Assembly: GCA_015057005.1 (NCBI GenBank)
Contig: SVFF01000001.1
Coordinates: 248,001 to 312,000 of the forward strand
Source of the DNA: Lachnospiraceae bacterium
GTDB lineage: Bacteria; Bacillota; Clostridia; Lachnospirales; Lachnospiraceae
Direction of reading: 5' to 3'
DNA length: 64,000 nt
Shown here: one piece after another, positions 56,622 to 64,000 of the stretch
Layout: the number at the start of each line of letters is the position of its first letter
Position numbering within the stretch: position 1 is the first letter of the stretch
Position numbers and translations under genes: made by a program
Notes under the pieces: model-generated
Database searches by the model: none
What the model saw: the letters and a program-made list of their open reading frames with translations, nothing else
What the model was told of the DNA's origin: nothing

Positions 56622-56710
56622 GATTCCCTCTCTTGTTTCCGCACTATTCGCGGTATTTCCACTATATATTTTTACGATTTAACGCTTTATTGCGTGAAAT
56701 TATAAAACCG

Positions 56711-56739
56711 ATTATAACAAACAAAGAACGGACTGTCAA
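56711..56739 (-). promoter_or_regulatory. Consensus sigma-A promoter of the aromatic acid operon
   Basis: TTGACA-17 bp-TATAAT on the minus strand, a perfect match to both boxes, 90 bp before the synthetase start. Confidence 0.9.
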
Positions 56740-56778
56740 TTTTTATTCACAAATTTGATTTCAAATTTCACCCTGTTC

Positions 56779-57249
56779 TTAATTCAAAAGCACGATTCCC
56801 AGATTCAGGTAAGCCGCATAGGTCAACCAGACCAGATATGGTACCATCAGCCAGGCCGCCGGCTTTGAAATACGGTAAAACAGTAAAATAGTATACAGCA
56901 CCAACACCCACAAAAGGATCAGCCAGAAGAACGCAAAGGTATACCAGCCGAACCGGAAGAATACAATGGGCCACAGGAAATTGACCACTAACTGCACGCC
57001 ATAAACGGTCAGTGCACCGCTTACTTCCTCCAGCTCTTTCCCGGAAGTATAAACCAGATAGGAAGCAATTCCCATCAGCGTGTAGAGAATCGTCCACACA
57101 ATGGGAAAGAGAATCCCCGGCGGCGCAAAGGGCGGCTGCTGCAAATTCTCAAACACCTCCATACTATCCCGGGTAAGCAGTCCCGCTGCTGCTCCCACCA
57201 GCAGCGGAATTGCCACTGCAATCAATAAATTCCGTAAATTTTTCTCCAT
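56779..57249 (-). CDS. TspO/MBR family protein
   Basis: A 156-residue protein with five membrane helices. The first cytoplasmic-side loop FAPPGILFPIVWTILYTLMG and the aromatic-rich helices (WYTFAFFWLILLWVLVLYTI) match the TspO/peripheral benzodiazepine receptor family, which binds porphyrins and other tetrapyrroles or steroids. The start is the ATG four bases after GGGAG, six codons into the track ORF. Confidence 0.85.
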   Translation of the reverse strand: MEKNLRNLLIAVAIPLLVGAAAGLLTRDSMEVFENLQQPPFAPPGILFPIVWTILYTLMGIASYLVYTSGKELEEVSGALTVYGVQLVVNFLWPIVFFRFGWYTFAFFWLILLWVLVLYTILLFYRISKPAAWLMVPYLVWLTYAAYLNLGIVLLN

Positions 57250-57466
57250 AAAACTCCCTGCGCACATTCTTTATCGCCTGCATTTCACCACAACATGCCT
57301 GGCGAACTGTATGCCGCATCACGCTATCTTTACTTCAAATATATAAGAAGCAACAGAAAAATATTCACAAAATTCCCTTCCTTGCATATTCCTTTCTTTT
57401 TGACACACACTACAAAGTGTACATTTATGTTGCTCACTTAATCATTCACTTTAAACGGAGGTCCCC

Positions 57467-57901
57467 ATGGAAAATAAAGATACGATACTCTTGCTGAAAG
57501 AATGTGATGCCGGCACCAAAATGGGCGTCACATCCATTGACGATGTTCTGGAATATGTAGAAAATAAAGATCTGAAGGCCTTGCTTGAAAAAAGCAAGGA
57601 GCATCACGAAGCCCTGGGAAATGAGCTTCACTCCCTGCTCCTTACCTACGGCAGCGATGAAAAAGAGCCGGCCCCAATGGCAAAAGGCATGTCATGGCTG
57701 AAAACAAACATGAAACTGACCATGAACAACAGCGATTCCACTGTGGCCGACCTGCTGATCGACGGCTGTAATATGGGCGTAAAGTCCCTGTACAAGTACC
57801 TGAACCAATACCCTGCCGCTGATTTGAAAGTCAAAAATCTTTGTCAAAAATTAATTGATATTGAAGAAGAATTATGTCGGGATCTGCGGGTGTACTTGTA
57901 A
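57467..57901 (+). CDS. DUF2383 (PA2169-family) protein, ferritin-like fold
   Basis: A 144-residue, mostly helical protein resembling the DUF2383 family of four-helix proteins (DAGTKMGVTSIDDVLEYVEN; SDSTVADLLIDGCNMGVKSL). No metal-binding E-x-x-H motif pair is plain. The function is unknown. GGAGG precedes the ATG. A TTGACA lies upstream (57400) but the -10 is weak. Its 3' end overlaps the convergent nagA gene by 30 bp. Confidence 0.65.
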   Translation: MENKDTILLLKECDAGTKMGVTSIDDVLEYVENKDLKALLEKSKEHHEALGNELHSLLLTYGSDEKEPAPMAKGMSWLKTNMKLTMNNSDSTVADLLIDGCNMGVKSLYKYLNQYPAADLKVKNLCQKLIDIEEELCRDLRVYL

Positions 57902-59113
57902 TCTTCCGCCTATCATCACCATTTTGATATTGATATTTTCATCAAACACTACAATATCCGCATCCTTCCCCACAGCAATGCTGCCTTTTTTCCCGTCTAT
58001 GCCCATCACTCTGGCCGGCGTCAGTGTCATCATTTTGACCGCATCCGCCAGGGGCACTCCTGCTATCCGGACCATGGTGCGCACCAGACGGTCTGCAGTA
58101 GCCACACTGCCTGCAAAGGCAGTGCGGTCAGGCAGCTTGGCCACACCGTCCTCCACGATCACTTTTTGCCCTGTGGTCAGGTTGCCCAGCAAATATTCCC
58201 CCTCTGCACACCCTGCCGCGCGCATGGAATCGGTCACCAGACAAATCTTGTCCGAGCCCTTGATCTTGTATATCAGACGCAGCAGACTTTCCGGCAAATG
58301 CATCCCGTCCGCAATCACTTCCACGTACATATCGTCTATCAAATATCCGCTTTCCACCACACCAGCATAACGGAGCATATTGATCCTTCTGACCGTGGAC
58401 ATGCCGGAATAAAAATGAGTCAGCAGGTTATAACCGTTTTCATAGGCTTCGACCACCTCTTCATAAATGGCATCGCTGTGACCAATGGAAGCCACAATTC
58501 CCCGTTTTTTCAGTTCCCTGCCCAGCTCCAGCGCCCCGGGAAGTTCCGGCGCCACAGTCCATCTGACAATATCCTCACTGTAATTCAAGATGCTTTCATA
58601 TTCTTCCTTCTCAGGATTTCTGATGTATTTAGGATCCTGGGCACCACGCTGCTCCATAGAAAAATAAGGGCCTTCCAAATGCACTCCCAGAATATTGGGA
58701 ATCCCTTCCGCCTCCTTGCATGTCCTGATAAGATCCAATGTCCGGTACAGATCCTCCGGACTGCCGGAAAGGGTAGTGGGGACAATGGAAGTCGTACCAT
58801 ATCTCATGTGGGCCTTTGTCCCCTCTATGATGGCCTCCGGTGTCCCGTCCATAAAATCATGGCCGCCTCCGCCGTGGGTGTGCAGATCAATAAAGCCCGG
58901 GGAAATATATTGCCCAGCCACGTCGATCACTTCATCATTTTCCTTCAGGCCCCAAATATTCCCTGCCGGAGCAGACGCAGCGTTACCTTTCTCAGAAGAT
59001 CCATATGCTCCTTCCATGATCTGTACTATGATACCATTTTCTACCACCACCCCTGCATTTTCAATGATGCCCAGGGGCGTGATCACTTTACCATTTATTA
59101 AGATTGTTCTCAT
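57872..59113 (-). CDS. nagA: N-acetylglucosamine-6-phosphate deacetylase
   Basis: A 413-residue amidohydrolase that removes acetate from N-acetylglucosamine-6-phosphate. The metal-binding motif FIDLHTHGGGGHDFMDG is at residues 55-71; HLEGPYFSMEQRGAQD, the SIGHSDA histidine, and LVTDSMRAAGCAEGEY with the catalytic aspartate follow. The start is the ATG after AAGGAG, 11 codons into the track ORF. It acts just upstream of the nagB-like enzyme. Confidence 0.9.
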   Translation of the reverse strand: MRTILINGKVITPLGIIENAGVVVENGIIVQIMEGAYGSSEKGNAASAPAGNIWGLKENDEVIDVAGQYISPGFIDLHTHGGGGHDFMDGTPEAIIEGTKAHMRYGTTSIVPTTLSGSPEDLYRTLDLIRTCKEAEGIPNILGVHLEGPYFSMEQRGAQDPKYIRNPEKEEYESILNYSEDIVRWTVAPELPGALELGRELKKRGIVASIGHSDAIYEEVVEAYENGYNLLTHFYSGMSTVRRINMLRYAGVVESGYLIDDMYVEVIADGMHLPESLLRLIYKIKGSDKICLVTDSMRAAGCAEGEYLLGNLTTGQKVIVEDGVAKLPDRTAFAGSVATADRLVRTMVRIAGVPLADAVKMMTLTPARVMGIDGKKGSIAVGKDADIVVFDENINIKMVMIGGRLQVHPQIPT

Positions 59114-59200
59114 ACAATTCTCCTTGCAGCTTTTCATTCCCTGCAAATATATTTCATCCTATCTGCCAATCGGCATCCGACCCCTATAGCAAGTAGTCCT

Positions 59201-59974
59201 TTACATGTCTACGGGCAAGGAATCCACATCCACAAAAAGTACGCAGTTTTCGTGAGTCCTGAGAATGGAAGCCGGACATTTTGTGGAAATATCATCCCGA
59301 AGTGTGTGATACACAGCGCTTCTCTTATTGCTTCCGGGTACCACAGTGAACAGATACTGCCCTGACATCATAGCCGGAACAGTAAGCGTTACTGCGTGAG
59401 TGGGGACCTCTTCAATCTCTGCAAAGCATTTATCATTCACCTGCTGCTGTCTGCAGGCCTGATCCAGCTCCACCACTTTTACCGTTTCAAGATCTGCAAA
59501 ATCCGCAACCGGAGGATCATTAAAGGCAATATGGCCGTTTTCACCAATGCCCAGGCAGATGATATCAATGGGCTCTGCTTCAAACAATCCTGCATACCGC
59601 TCACATTCCTCCCGGGGATTTTCTCTTTTGGGATCCAGCAAATGTACTTTGCCGGGTTTTACAATATCAAACAGCTTCCTGCGCAAAAACAGACTGAATC
59701 TCTGCTCCGCCCCAGGCGCAAGCCCTATATACTCATCCATGTGAAATACTTCCACTCTGTCCCATGGAAGATCCACGATACGGGTCAGCGTGTCCAGAAA
59801 TTCATTCTGGGAAGGAGCCGCACCGAACACCATGCGGATGGTCTCCTTCTCTGCCAACAGTTTTTTCATACAGTCTGCTACTGCCAGGGCTGCTGCCGCT
59901 CCCATCTGCTTTCTGTCTGCAAAGACCTTTATCTGCAATTTGTCTACTTGCTCTGTATAAATTGGTGTGTTCAT
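59201..59974 (-). CDS. Glucosamine-6-phosphate deaminase-like protein
   Basis: A 257-residue NagB-type sugar isomerase. FHMDEYIGLA retains the catalytic aspartate. The usual DGHIAFNEP active-site motif reads ENGHIAFNDP, so the aspartate of the proton relay is replaced by asparagine and the glutamate by aspartate. The histidine is kept. It probably acts on an amino-sugar phosphate, but its substrate or efficiency may differ from NagB. AAGGAG precedes the ATG; it overlaps the oxidoreductase stop by 4 bp. Confidence 0.75.
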   Translation of the reverse strand: MNTPIYTEQVDKLQIKVFADRKQMGAAAALAVADCMKKLLAEKETIRMVFGAAPSQNEFLDTLTRIVDLPWDRVEVFHMDEYIGLAPGAEQRFSLFLRRKLFDIVKPGKVHLLDPKRENPREECERYAGLFEAEPIDIICLGIGENGHIAFNDPPVADFADLETVKVVELDQACRQQQVNDKCFAEIEEVPTHAVTLTVPAMMSGQYLFTVVPGSNKRSAVYHTLRDDISTKCPASILRTHENCVLFVDVDSLPVDM

Positions 59975-61242
59975 TTCCGCTCCTTATTATTTGCATTTTG
60001 GGCCATAATTTCTGCTTTGAATGCTTCTATGTCTACGATAATACTTTTTTCACGGGACTCCTCTGCCGCAAAAGCCATAATGTGGCTGGCAACGGACTGA
60101 TCTGCGCCGGTTCTGACTCCGTCCCACTTGTCTTCCCGAACACAGCGTATCACATCCTTCATCATACAATAGTCACCGCCTCCATGAGAACCCGGAACCT
60201 CCTCAGGTTGAATGATCTTTTCCCCGGGCTCGCCAAAGAGACGGATCCGGATATAGTCCTCTCCAAAATTGGCCAATATGTCTCCCTTGGTTCCGAAAAT
60301 CCTGGTTTCCCGGAAACCCTGTGCATTAAAACCGTTCAGTGTAAAGGAAACGGTAACGCCATCTTCATACAGCATATTCACTACCTGGCGGTCCACCACT
60401 TTGTTGTCACAGTGGAATACGCAGCGGCCGTATTTTCCCTCTGCCAATGCCTTTTCCCTTGCCTCCAAAGATGTGTCCACGCTGATCATGGACACCGGCC
60501 AACCGGTATACTCTCCCAGATATCTCTTCTTGGCCGAGAATACACAGTCCTGTTCAACAGAACATTCCAGACATCTCTCAGCTGATCCCTCCGGTGCATT
60601 CTCTTTTTTGAAATAATTTAATTCTCCAAAGGAACTGATCTTGAGACACTTTTTCTCCGTGAGCCAGTTCAGTATATCCAGATCATGGCAGGCCTTTGCC
60701 AGGATAAAAGGACTCAAATTTCTGAAATTGCCCCGCACATAGCTGTGGTTGAAGTGCTCATAGCCCACAAATTCAGCATGATTGATGGCCTGTATTTCTC
60801 CGATACTCCCCTCCTCCAAAACCGCCTTCAATGCGCTGAATAAGGGGGTATAGCGCAGTACATGACAGATCAGCAGCTGACAGTCATGGGCTTTGGCAAT
60901 GTTCATCAGTTCCATACACTCCCAAGGATCCGGAGAGATGGGCTTCTCCAACATACAGTGAATGCCTCTTTCCATTACCATCTTGGCCATCCGGAAATGA
61001 TCAATATCCAAAACAGACACGATCACCAGATCCAGTCCCTCCACTGTGTCCAGCATTGTCCGGGCATCCTCAAAACACATTTCCCCGGGCAGCTGATATC
61101 TCTCTCCGTACCAGGCCAGACGCTCCGGCAGTACATCACATGCACACACAAGCCGAGCTTCCTCCGGATGGTCTACGATATAATCTGCATAGGATGATCC
61201 TCTGTTGCCGCAGCCAATGACACCTATTTTTGCTGTTTTCAT
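59971..61242 (-). CDS. Gfo/Idh/MocA family oxidoreductase
   Basis: A 423-residue NAD(P)-dependent sugar or polyol oxidoreductase. The Rossmann motif KIGVIGCGNRGSSYADYI opens the protein; the EKPIS catalytic lysine motif and AKACHDLDILNWL with H-x3-D/N follow. A cysteine cluster (CLECSVEQDC) near the middle suggests a metal site. The start is the ATG after GGAGGG (MKTAKIGV), 11 codons into the track ORF. In this cluster it may oxidise or reduce an amino sugar or uronate, unknown which. Confidence 0.8.
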   Translation of the reverse strand: MKTAKIGVIGCGNRGSSYADYIVDHPEEARLVCACDVLPERLAWYGERYQLPGEMCFEDARTMLDTVEGLDLVIVSVLDIDHFRMAKMVMERGIHCMLEKPISPDPWECMELMNIAKAHDCQLLICHVLRYTPLFSALKAVLEEGSIGEIQAINHAEFVGYEHFNHSYVRGNFRNLSPFILAKACHDLDILNWLTEKKCLKISSFGELNYFKKENAPEGSAERCLECSVEQDCVFSAKKRYLGEYTGWPVSMISVDTSLEAREKALAEGKYGRCVFHCDNKVVDRQVVNMLYEDGVTVSFTLNGFNAQGFRETRIFGTKGDILANFGEDYIRIRLFGEPGEKIIQPEEVPGSHGGGDYCMMKDVIRCVREDKWDGVRTGADQSVASHIMAFAAEESREKSIIVDIEAFKAEIMAQNANNKERK

Positions 61243-61300
61243 AATATTTTCCCTCCGCGTTCCAGTTTTTATCATACCGTTTCTTTATTACAGCAGTTTA

Positions 61301-62356
61301 TTATTTTAATAGTTCTTTTGCCACCGGCCAGGCATCGTCCGGGTAAAACTGATGGCCACCGTTACCGATTACAAGCCGGCAAAGCTCTGACTTACCCAAA
61401 CTTTCATACGCACTCTCGATGATTTCAAAGCTTTCCTTTACACCCTGCAAAGGAAATATGGGGTCTGTCTCACCGCATACCAACACAAAAGGTCTTGGCG
61501 CAATCAGTACCCCCACATCTCCCATATTAAAGTACTTACGGATGTTGGGAATAAAATTGCACGGGCAGTGGTTCATCGCCATAATGGAATCATCATAGGT
61601 ACAAACCGCACAGGAGGGCATGGACAGCGCAATTCTTTCGTCCATACAGGACGCATAAAATGTTACGGTACCGCCTCCGGAGTTCCCCATCAGGATAATC
61701 TTCCCTGCATCAATATAATCGGTCAATTCGCTCTCTATCACATCGATCAGGCGCTGCACATCCCACACACGTTCACCAATGGCTGTTCTGCCCAAAAGAA
61801 GCGCCCCCATAGAAGCATTTTCCGTGTGTCCCATGCAGCCCGGTGCACCACTCTCTGTAGGCCCGCATTGTCCCATGTAACGCTGCTCCATGGCGATGGC
61901 ACAGAAACCTTCCTTTACAGCTCTCACCGCAAAATCTCTTCCGCCATTGATCGTCTCCTGATCGCCCGGGAATTTCGTCTCTCCCAGAGAAATATGCATT
62001 CCCGTAGAATGTCCTTGCAGACATACCGCCACCGGAAGGGGACCCTGAGCATTTGAAGGAACCAATAGCGCACACGGCATATAATATCCCGGTTCACTCT
62101 GATAGGTGAAATCATACCGGGTGTAATCATCACAAACCGTCTCTTTTGTGATGCGAAAATCTGCCGGGCATGTTACAAGAGGAAGTCCCAGCAATTCTTC
62201 CAGCTTCCCTCTGGCTTCCTTCTGCCACTCTTCAACAGACATACCGGACTCATAGGCCATGGCCGGTTTTATGTTTTTTGCTAACCGATTAATATAATCT
62301 CTGCTGTTGTGCATTGTTTGCACCTCCCGGTTCATCTCATAATCCTTCATTTCCAT
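61301..62356 (-). CDS. Alpha/beta-hydrolase esterase (acetyl-esterase-like)
   Basis: A 351-residue alpha/beta hydrolase. The nucleophile elbow is GNSGGGTVTFYAS (serine near residue 239), the acid may be D in VCGETDPIFPLQG, and the histidine is in GGHQFYPDDAW near the C-terminus. The general type matches acetyl-xylan esterase-like and sugar-deacetylating hydrolases. It has no signal peptide, so it acts in the cytoplasm. First gene of the operon that continues with the oxidoreductase, nagB-like and nagA genes. The start is one of two ATGs after a GGGGGCGAG stretch. Confidence 0.7.
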   Translation of the reverse strand: MEMKDYEMNREVQTMHNSRDYINRLAKNIKPAMAYESGMSVEEWQKEARGKLEELLGLPLVTCPADFRITKETVCDDYTRYDFTYQSEPGYYMPCALLVPSNAQGPLPVAVCLQGHSTGMHISLGETKFPGDQETINGGRDFAVRAVKEGFCAIAMEQRYMGQCGPTESGAPGCMGHTENASMGALLLGRTAIGERVWDVQRLIDVIESELTDYIDAGKIILMGNSGGGTVTFYASCMDERIALSMPSCAVCTYDDSIMAMNHCPCNFIPNIRKYFNMGDVGVLIAPRPFVLVCGETDPIFPLQGVKESFEIIESAYESLGKSELCRLVIGNGGHQFYPDDAWPVAKELLK

Positions 62357-62471
62357 CTCGCCCCCAAAGGAATAAAATCTCAAACCATTGTAAAACCAGA
62401 AATATCAAACCTGATATTTTTATTTTAATGCAATAAATACACCATGTAAATTGAAAAAAGGAATCGAAAGT

Positions 62472-62500
62472 TTGCAAATAGCGACCTTTTCTGATATGCT
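62472..62500 (+). promoter_or_regulatory. Promoter of the AraC regulator
   Basis: TTGCAA-17 bp-TATGCT, 88 bp before the ATG. Confidence 0.6.
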
Positions 62501-62587
62501 GAAGATGTGTGGAAATACGCTGAAAATTACTGTAAGACAACGTTACAATATTGCAGTACATAGGAGAGGAAATTGTGGTGATTGAAA

Positions 62588-63415
62588 ATGAATACAGAAA
62601 TGTTATTTCATTATAAAGACAATGGACTGTTTGTGAAGCATGCGCTGACTCACCATCCTGACCCGCAGGATTTTTCTTTCCGCAGTCACTATCACAATAC
62701 ATACGAAATTTACTATTTTCTCCGGGGACAAGGGGATCTGGCAGTGGAAGGTAATGTCTATCCGCTAAAACGTGGGATGTTGCTGTTGACTTCCAAAGGG
62801 CAGACTCACAACATCCGCGTCCATCATTCGAACGAGTCCTACGAACGCTTTGTGATCATGTTTGAGGAACGACTGCTTCCGGATGGTGCTGATCCCGTAC
62901 TGCTTGCTCTGCAGCAGGAACAAAACTGCTTCCAGCTGACAGAAAGCGACGCCGCCTGGTTGGAAAATTGCTTTGCCACTCTGGAAACTGCCGGGCAGCA
63001 CGACATGCCCACAGACAATATCACAGTGGCTATCATCAACCTGATTTTCCTGAAACTGTGCCAATATGTCCAAACTACCAATCCCGACCTCCCCCCAGGA
63101 GATGATATTGTTCGCCAGATCATACGTTACATCAATGCCCATCTGACCGAGGACTGGGATCTTGATACGCTGGAAAGAGTCTTTTTCCGCAATAAGGCCT
63201 ACCTGAACCGCCGCTTCAAAAGTGTCATGGGCTGCTCCATCTGGGAGTATGTGATACGCAAGCGCATCTTTTCTGCCCAACAGGAGATCTATCTGTCCAA
63301 AAGTGTAGCCGCTGCTTATAAGGCCAGCGGTTTCCACGACTATTCAGCATTCTATCGGAAGTATATAAAATATATAGGCTGCTCTCCTTCGGAAGACTTA
63401 AGGCGGAGCAATTAG
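62588..63415 (+). CDS. AraC-family regulator with cupin-like sensor
   Basis: A 275-residue regulator. The N-terminal half is a cupin-like ligand domain (FSFRSHYHNTYEIYYFLRGQ; LLTSKGQTHNIRVHHS), and the C-terminal 100 residues are an AraC double helix-turn-helix (LDTLERVFFRNKAYLNRRFK, ASGFHDYSAFYRKYIKYIGC). It is divergent from the sugar operon, which it probably controls in response to a sugar. The start ATG lies 6 bases after GGTGA. The track's start six bases earlier is a TTG. Its stop codon is part of the terminator stem. Confidence 0.85.
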   Translation: MNTEMLFHYKDNGLFVKHALTHHPDPQDFSFRSHYHNTYEIYYFLRGQGDLAVEGNVYPLKRGMLLLTSKGQTHNIRVHHSNESYERFVIMFEERLLPDGADPVLLALQQEQNCFQLTESDAAWLENCFATLETAGQHDMPTDNITVAIINLIFLKLCQYVQTTNPDLPPGDDIVRQIIRYINAHLTEDWDLDTLERVFFRNKAYLNRRFKSVMGCSIWEYVIRKRIFSAQQEIYLSKSVAAAYKASGFHDYSAFYRKYIKYIGCSPSEDLRRSN

Positions 63416-63424
63416 CTCCGCCTT
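63400..63424 (+). terminator. Terminator overlapping the araC stop codon
   Basis: AAGGCGGAGC-AATTA-GCTCCGCCTT followed by TTC. The left arm lies in the last codons and the TAG stop spans loop and right arm. Confidence 0.9.
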
Positions 63425-63437
63425 TTCAAGTGTTTGA

Positions 63438-64000
63438 TTAATTTAAACCGCTCAGGAAATTTCTTACACCGTCATAATACCGATACCAATCATAAGAAAA
63501 CCGTTGTCCATCCGGCGTCTGAAAACGGGAGCATATATTGTGTCCCAGCCAATCCACAGGCACCGCACCGCATCCTCCCAAAGATGCAATCCGGTAAATC
63601 TCCCGGATCCGGGTCAAGTCATTCCCCTTCAGGATTCCCGGAGTTACGGACGCAAGTGTAATACATCCTGTAACTGCACAGGCTTCCAGGAAATCCAGAT
63701 TTTCTTTGACCGGTACTCGCTCCGTAAAGGCCGCACAATCAGGATCTATGGCAAAGAAAGACTGATTCTGGGGAAGCCTGATGAAGCTTGCGATACCGTT
63801 GCGGCGGGTCATTTCAAAATATCTGCCGGAAGTATCCTCACTGCTTCTCTGGGCTGCATGAATACCTGCTGCCAGATGATTCAGAGTATTACAGCCCAGC
63901 ACTACCGCGTCTCCCGCCGCCTGCTGAATGGTCTGATACAGTCTCTTCAACATAGTTGCATTGGTAATGGTTTGATCATAATAGTGCCAGTTGCCGTCTT
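63438..64000 (-). CDS. Glycoside hydrolase, C-terminal part (alpha-galactosidase-like, truncated by window edge)
   Basis: The reading frame continues without a stop to the right edge (the extra residues read DGNWHYYDQTITNAT before the track start). It shows VLGCNTLNHLAAGIHAAQRS and EDTSGR, reminiscent of the TIM-barrel active-site strands of clan D (GH36/GH27-type) alpha-galactosidases, followed by TRRNGIASF. The N-terminal part and the catalytic nucleophile lie outside the window, so family and activity remain uncertain. It belongs to the same carbohydrate region as nagA and nagB-like. Confidence 0.55.
   Translation of the reverse strand, partial: DGNWHYYDQTITNATMLKRLYQTIQQAAGDAVVLGCNTLNHLAAGIHAAQRSSEDTSGRYFEMTRRNGIASFIRLPQNQSFFAIDPDCAAFTERVPVKENLDFLEACAVTGCITLASVTPGILKGNDLTRIREIYRIASLGGCGAVPVDWLGHNICSRFQTPDGQRFSYDWYRYYDGVRNFLSGLN

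Overview
The window looks like a chromosomal stretch from a low-to-mid GC Firmicute of the class Clostridia, most likely a gut Lachnospiraceae-type bacterium. The case rests on strong AGGAGG ribosome binding sites, TTGACA-17-TATAAT promoters, a clostridial-type ribosomal/RNA polymerase cluster, a sigma-V/RsiV pair, IorAB with PaaK, and PocR-AraC regulators. This assignment is inferred from gene content and style; no database comparison was possible. No rRNA, tRNA, CRISPR array, phage or insertion sequence was found.

Layout. 1-2.1 kb: a truncated XRE/TPR regulator and two GNAT acetyltransferases. 2.3-2.6 kb: a compact locus read here as a chromosomal par/Fst-like type I toxin-antitoxin module. 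It has a 28-codon hydrophobic peptide, a convergent ~75-nt RNA with its own promoter, a shared bidirectional terminator, and direct repeats that make the RNA complementary to the toxin start region. 2.7-7.1 kb: an operon-like run on the minus strand of an atypical OmpR-type regulator, an ECF sigma factor, its RsiV-like anti-sigma factor, a DnaA-like ATPase and a radical SAM protein. 7.2-16.1 kb: a GH95-like glycosidase, HAD phosphatase, metallophosphoesterase, a small antitoxin-like protein, a MerR regulator with a 19-bp-spacer promoter, a methyltransferase and a three-gene ABC-2 exporter.

16.5-34.3 kb: the core gene-expression block, all on the minus strand: rpmG-secE-nusG-rplK-rplA, rplJ-rplL behind an L10 leader, rpoB-rpoC, an interposed rfbD-like gene, then rpsL-rpsG-fusA-tuf. 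Good sigma-A promoters can be read before rpmG, rplJ, rpoB, rfbD, rpsL and tuf.

34.5-50 kb: a double flavodoxin-fold oxidoreductase, a small HTH protein, a YiiX-like cysteine peptidase, carB, a PocR-AraC regulator, a short-chain dehydrogenase, another XRE/TPR regulator, a PP2C phosphatase/unknown protein/nucleotidyltransferase operon preceded by a 64-bp tandem repeat, a YfcC-family carrier and a sodium:solute symporter.

50-56.7 kb: one operon behind a consensus promoter encodes an acyl-CoA synthetase, indolepyruvate:ferredoxin oxidoreductase (iorA, iorB), an amidohydrolase, phenylacetate-CoA ligase and a double-ACT protein. Together they suggest fermentation of aromatic amino acids via aryl-pyruvates. 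56.8-64 kb: TspO, a DUF2383 protein, and an amino-sugar catabolic group (nagA, a nagB-like gene, a Gfo/Idh/MocA oxidoreductase, an esterase) divergent from an AraC regulator, ending in a truncated glycoside hydrolase.
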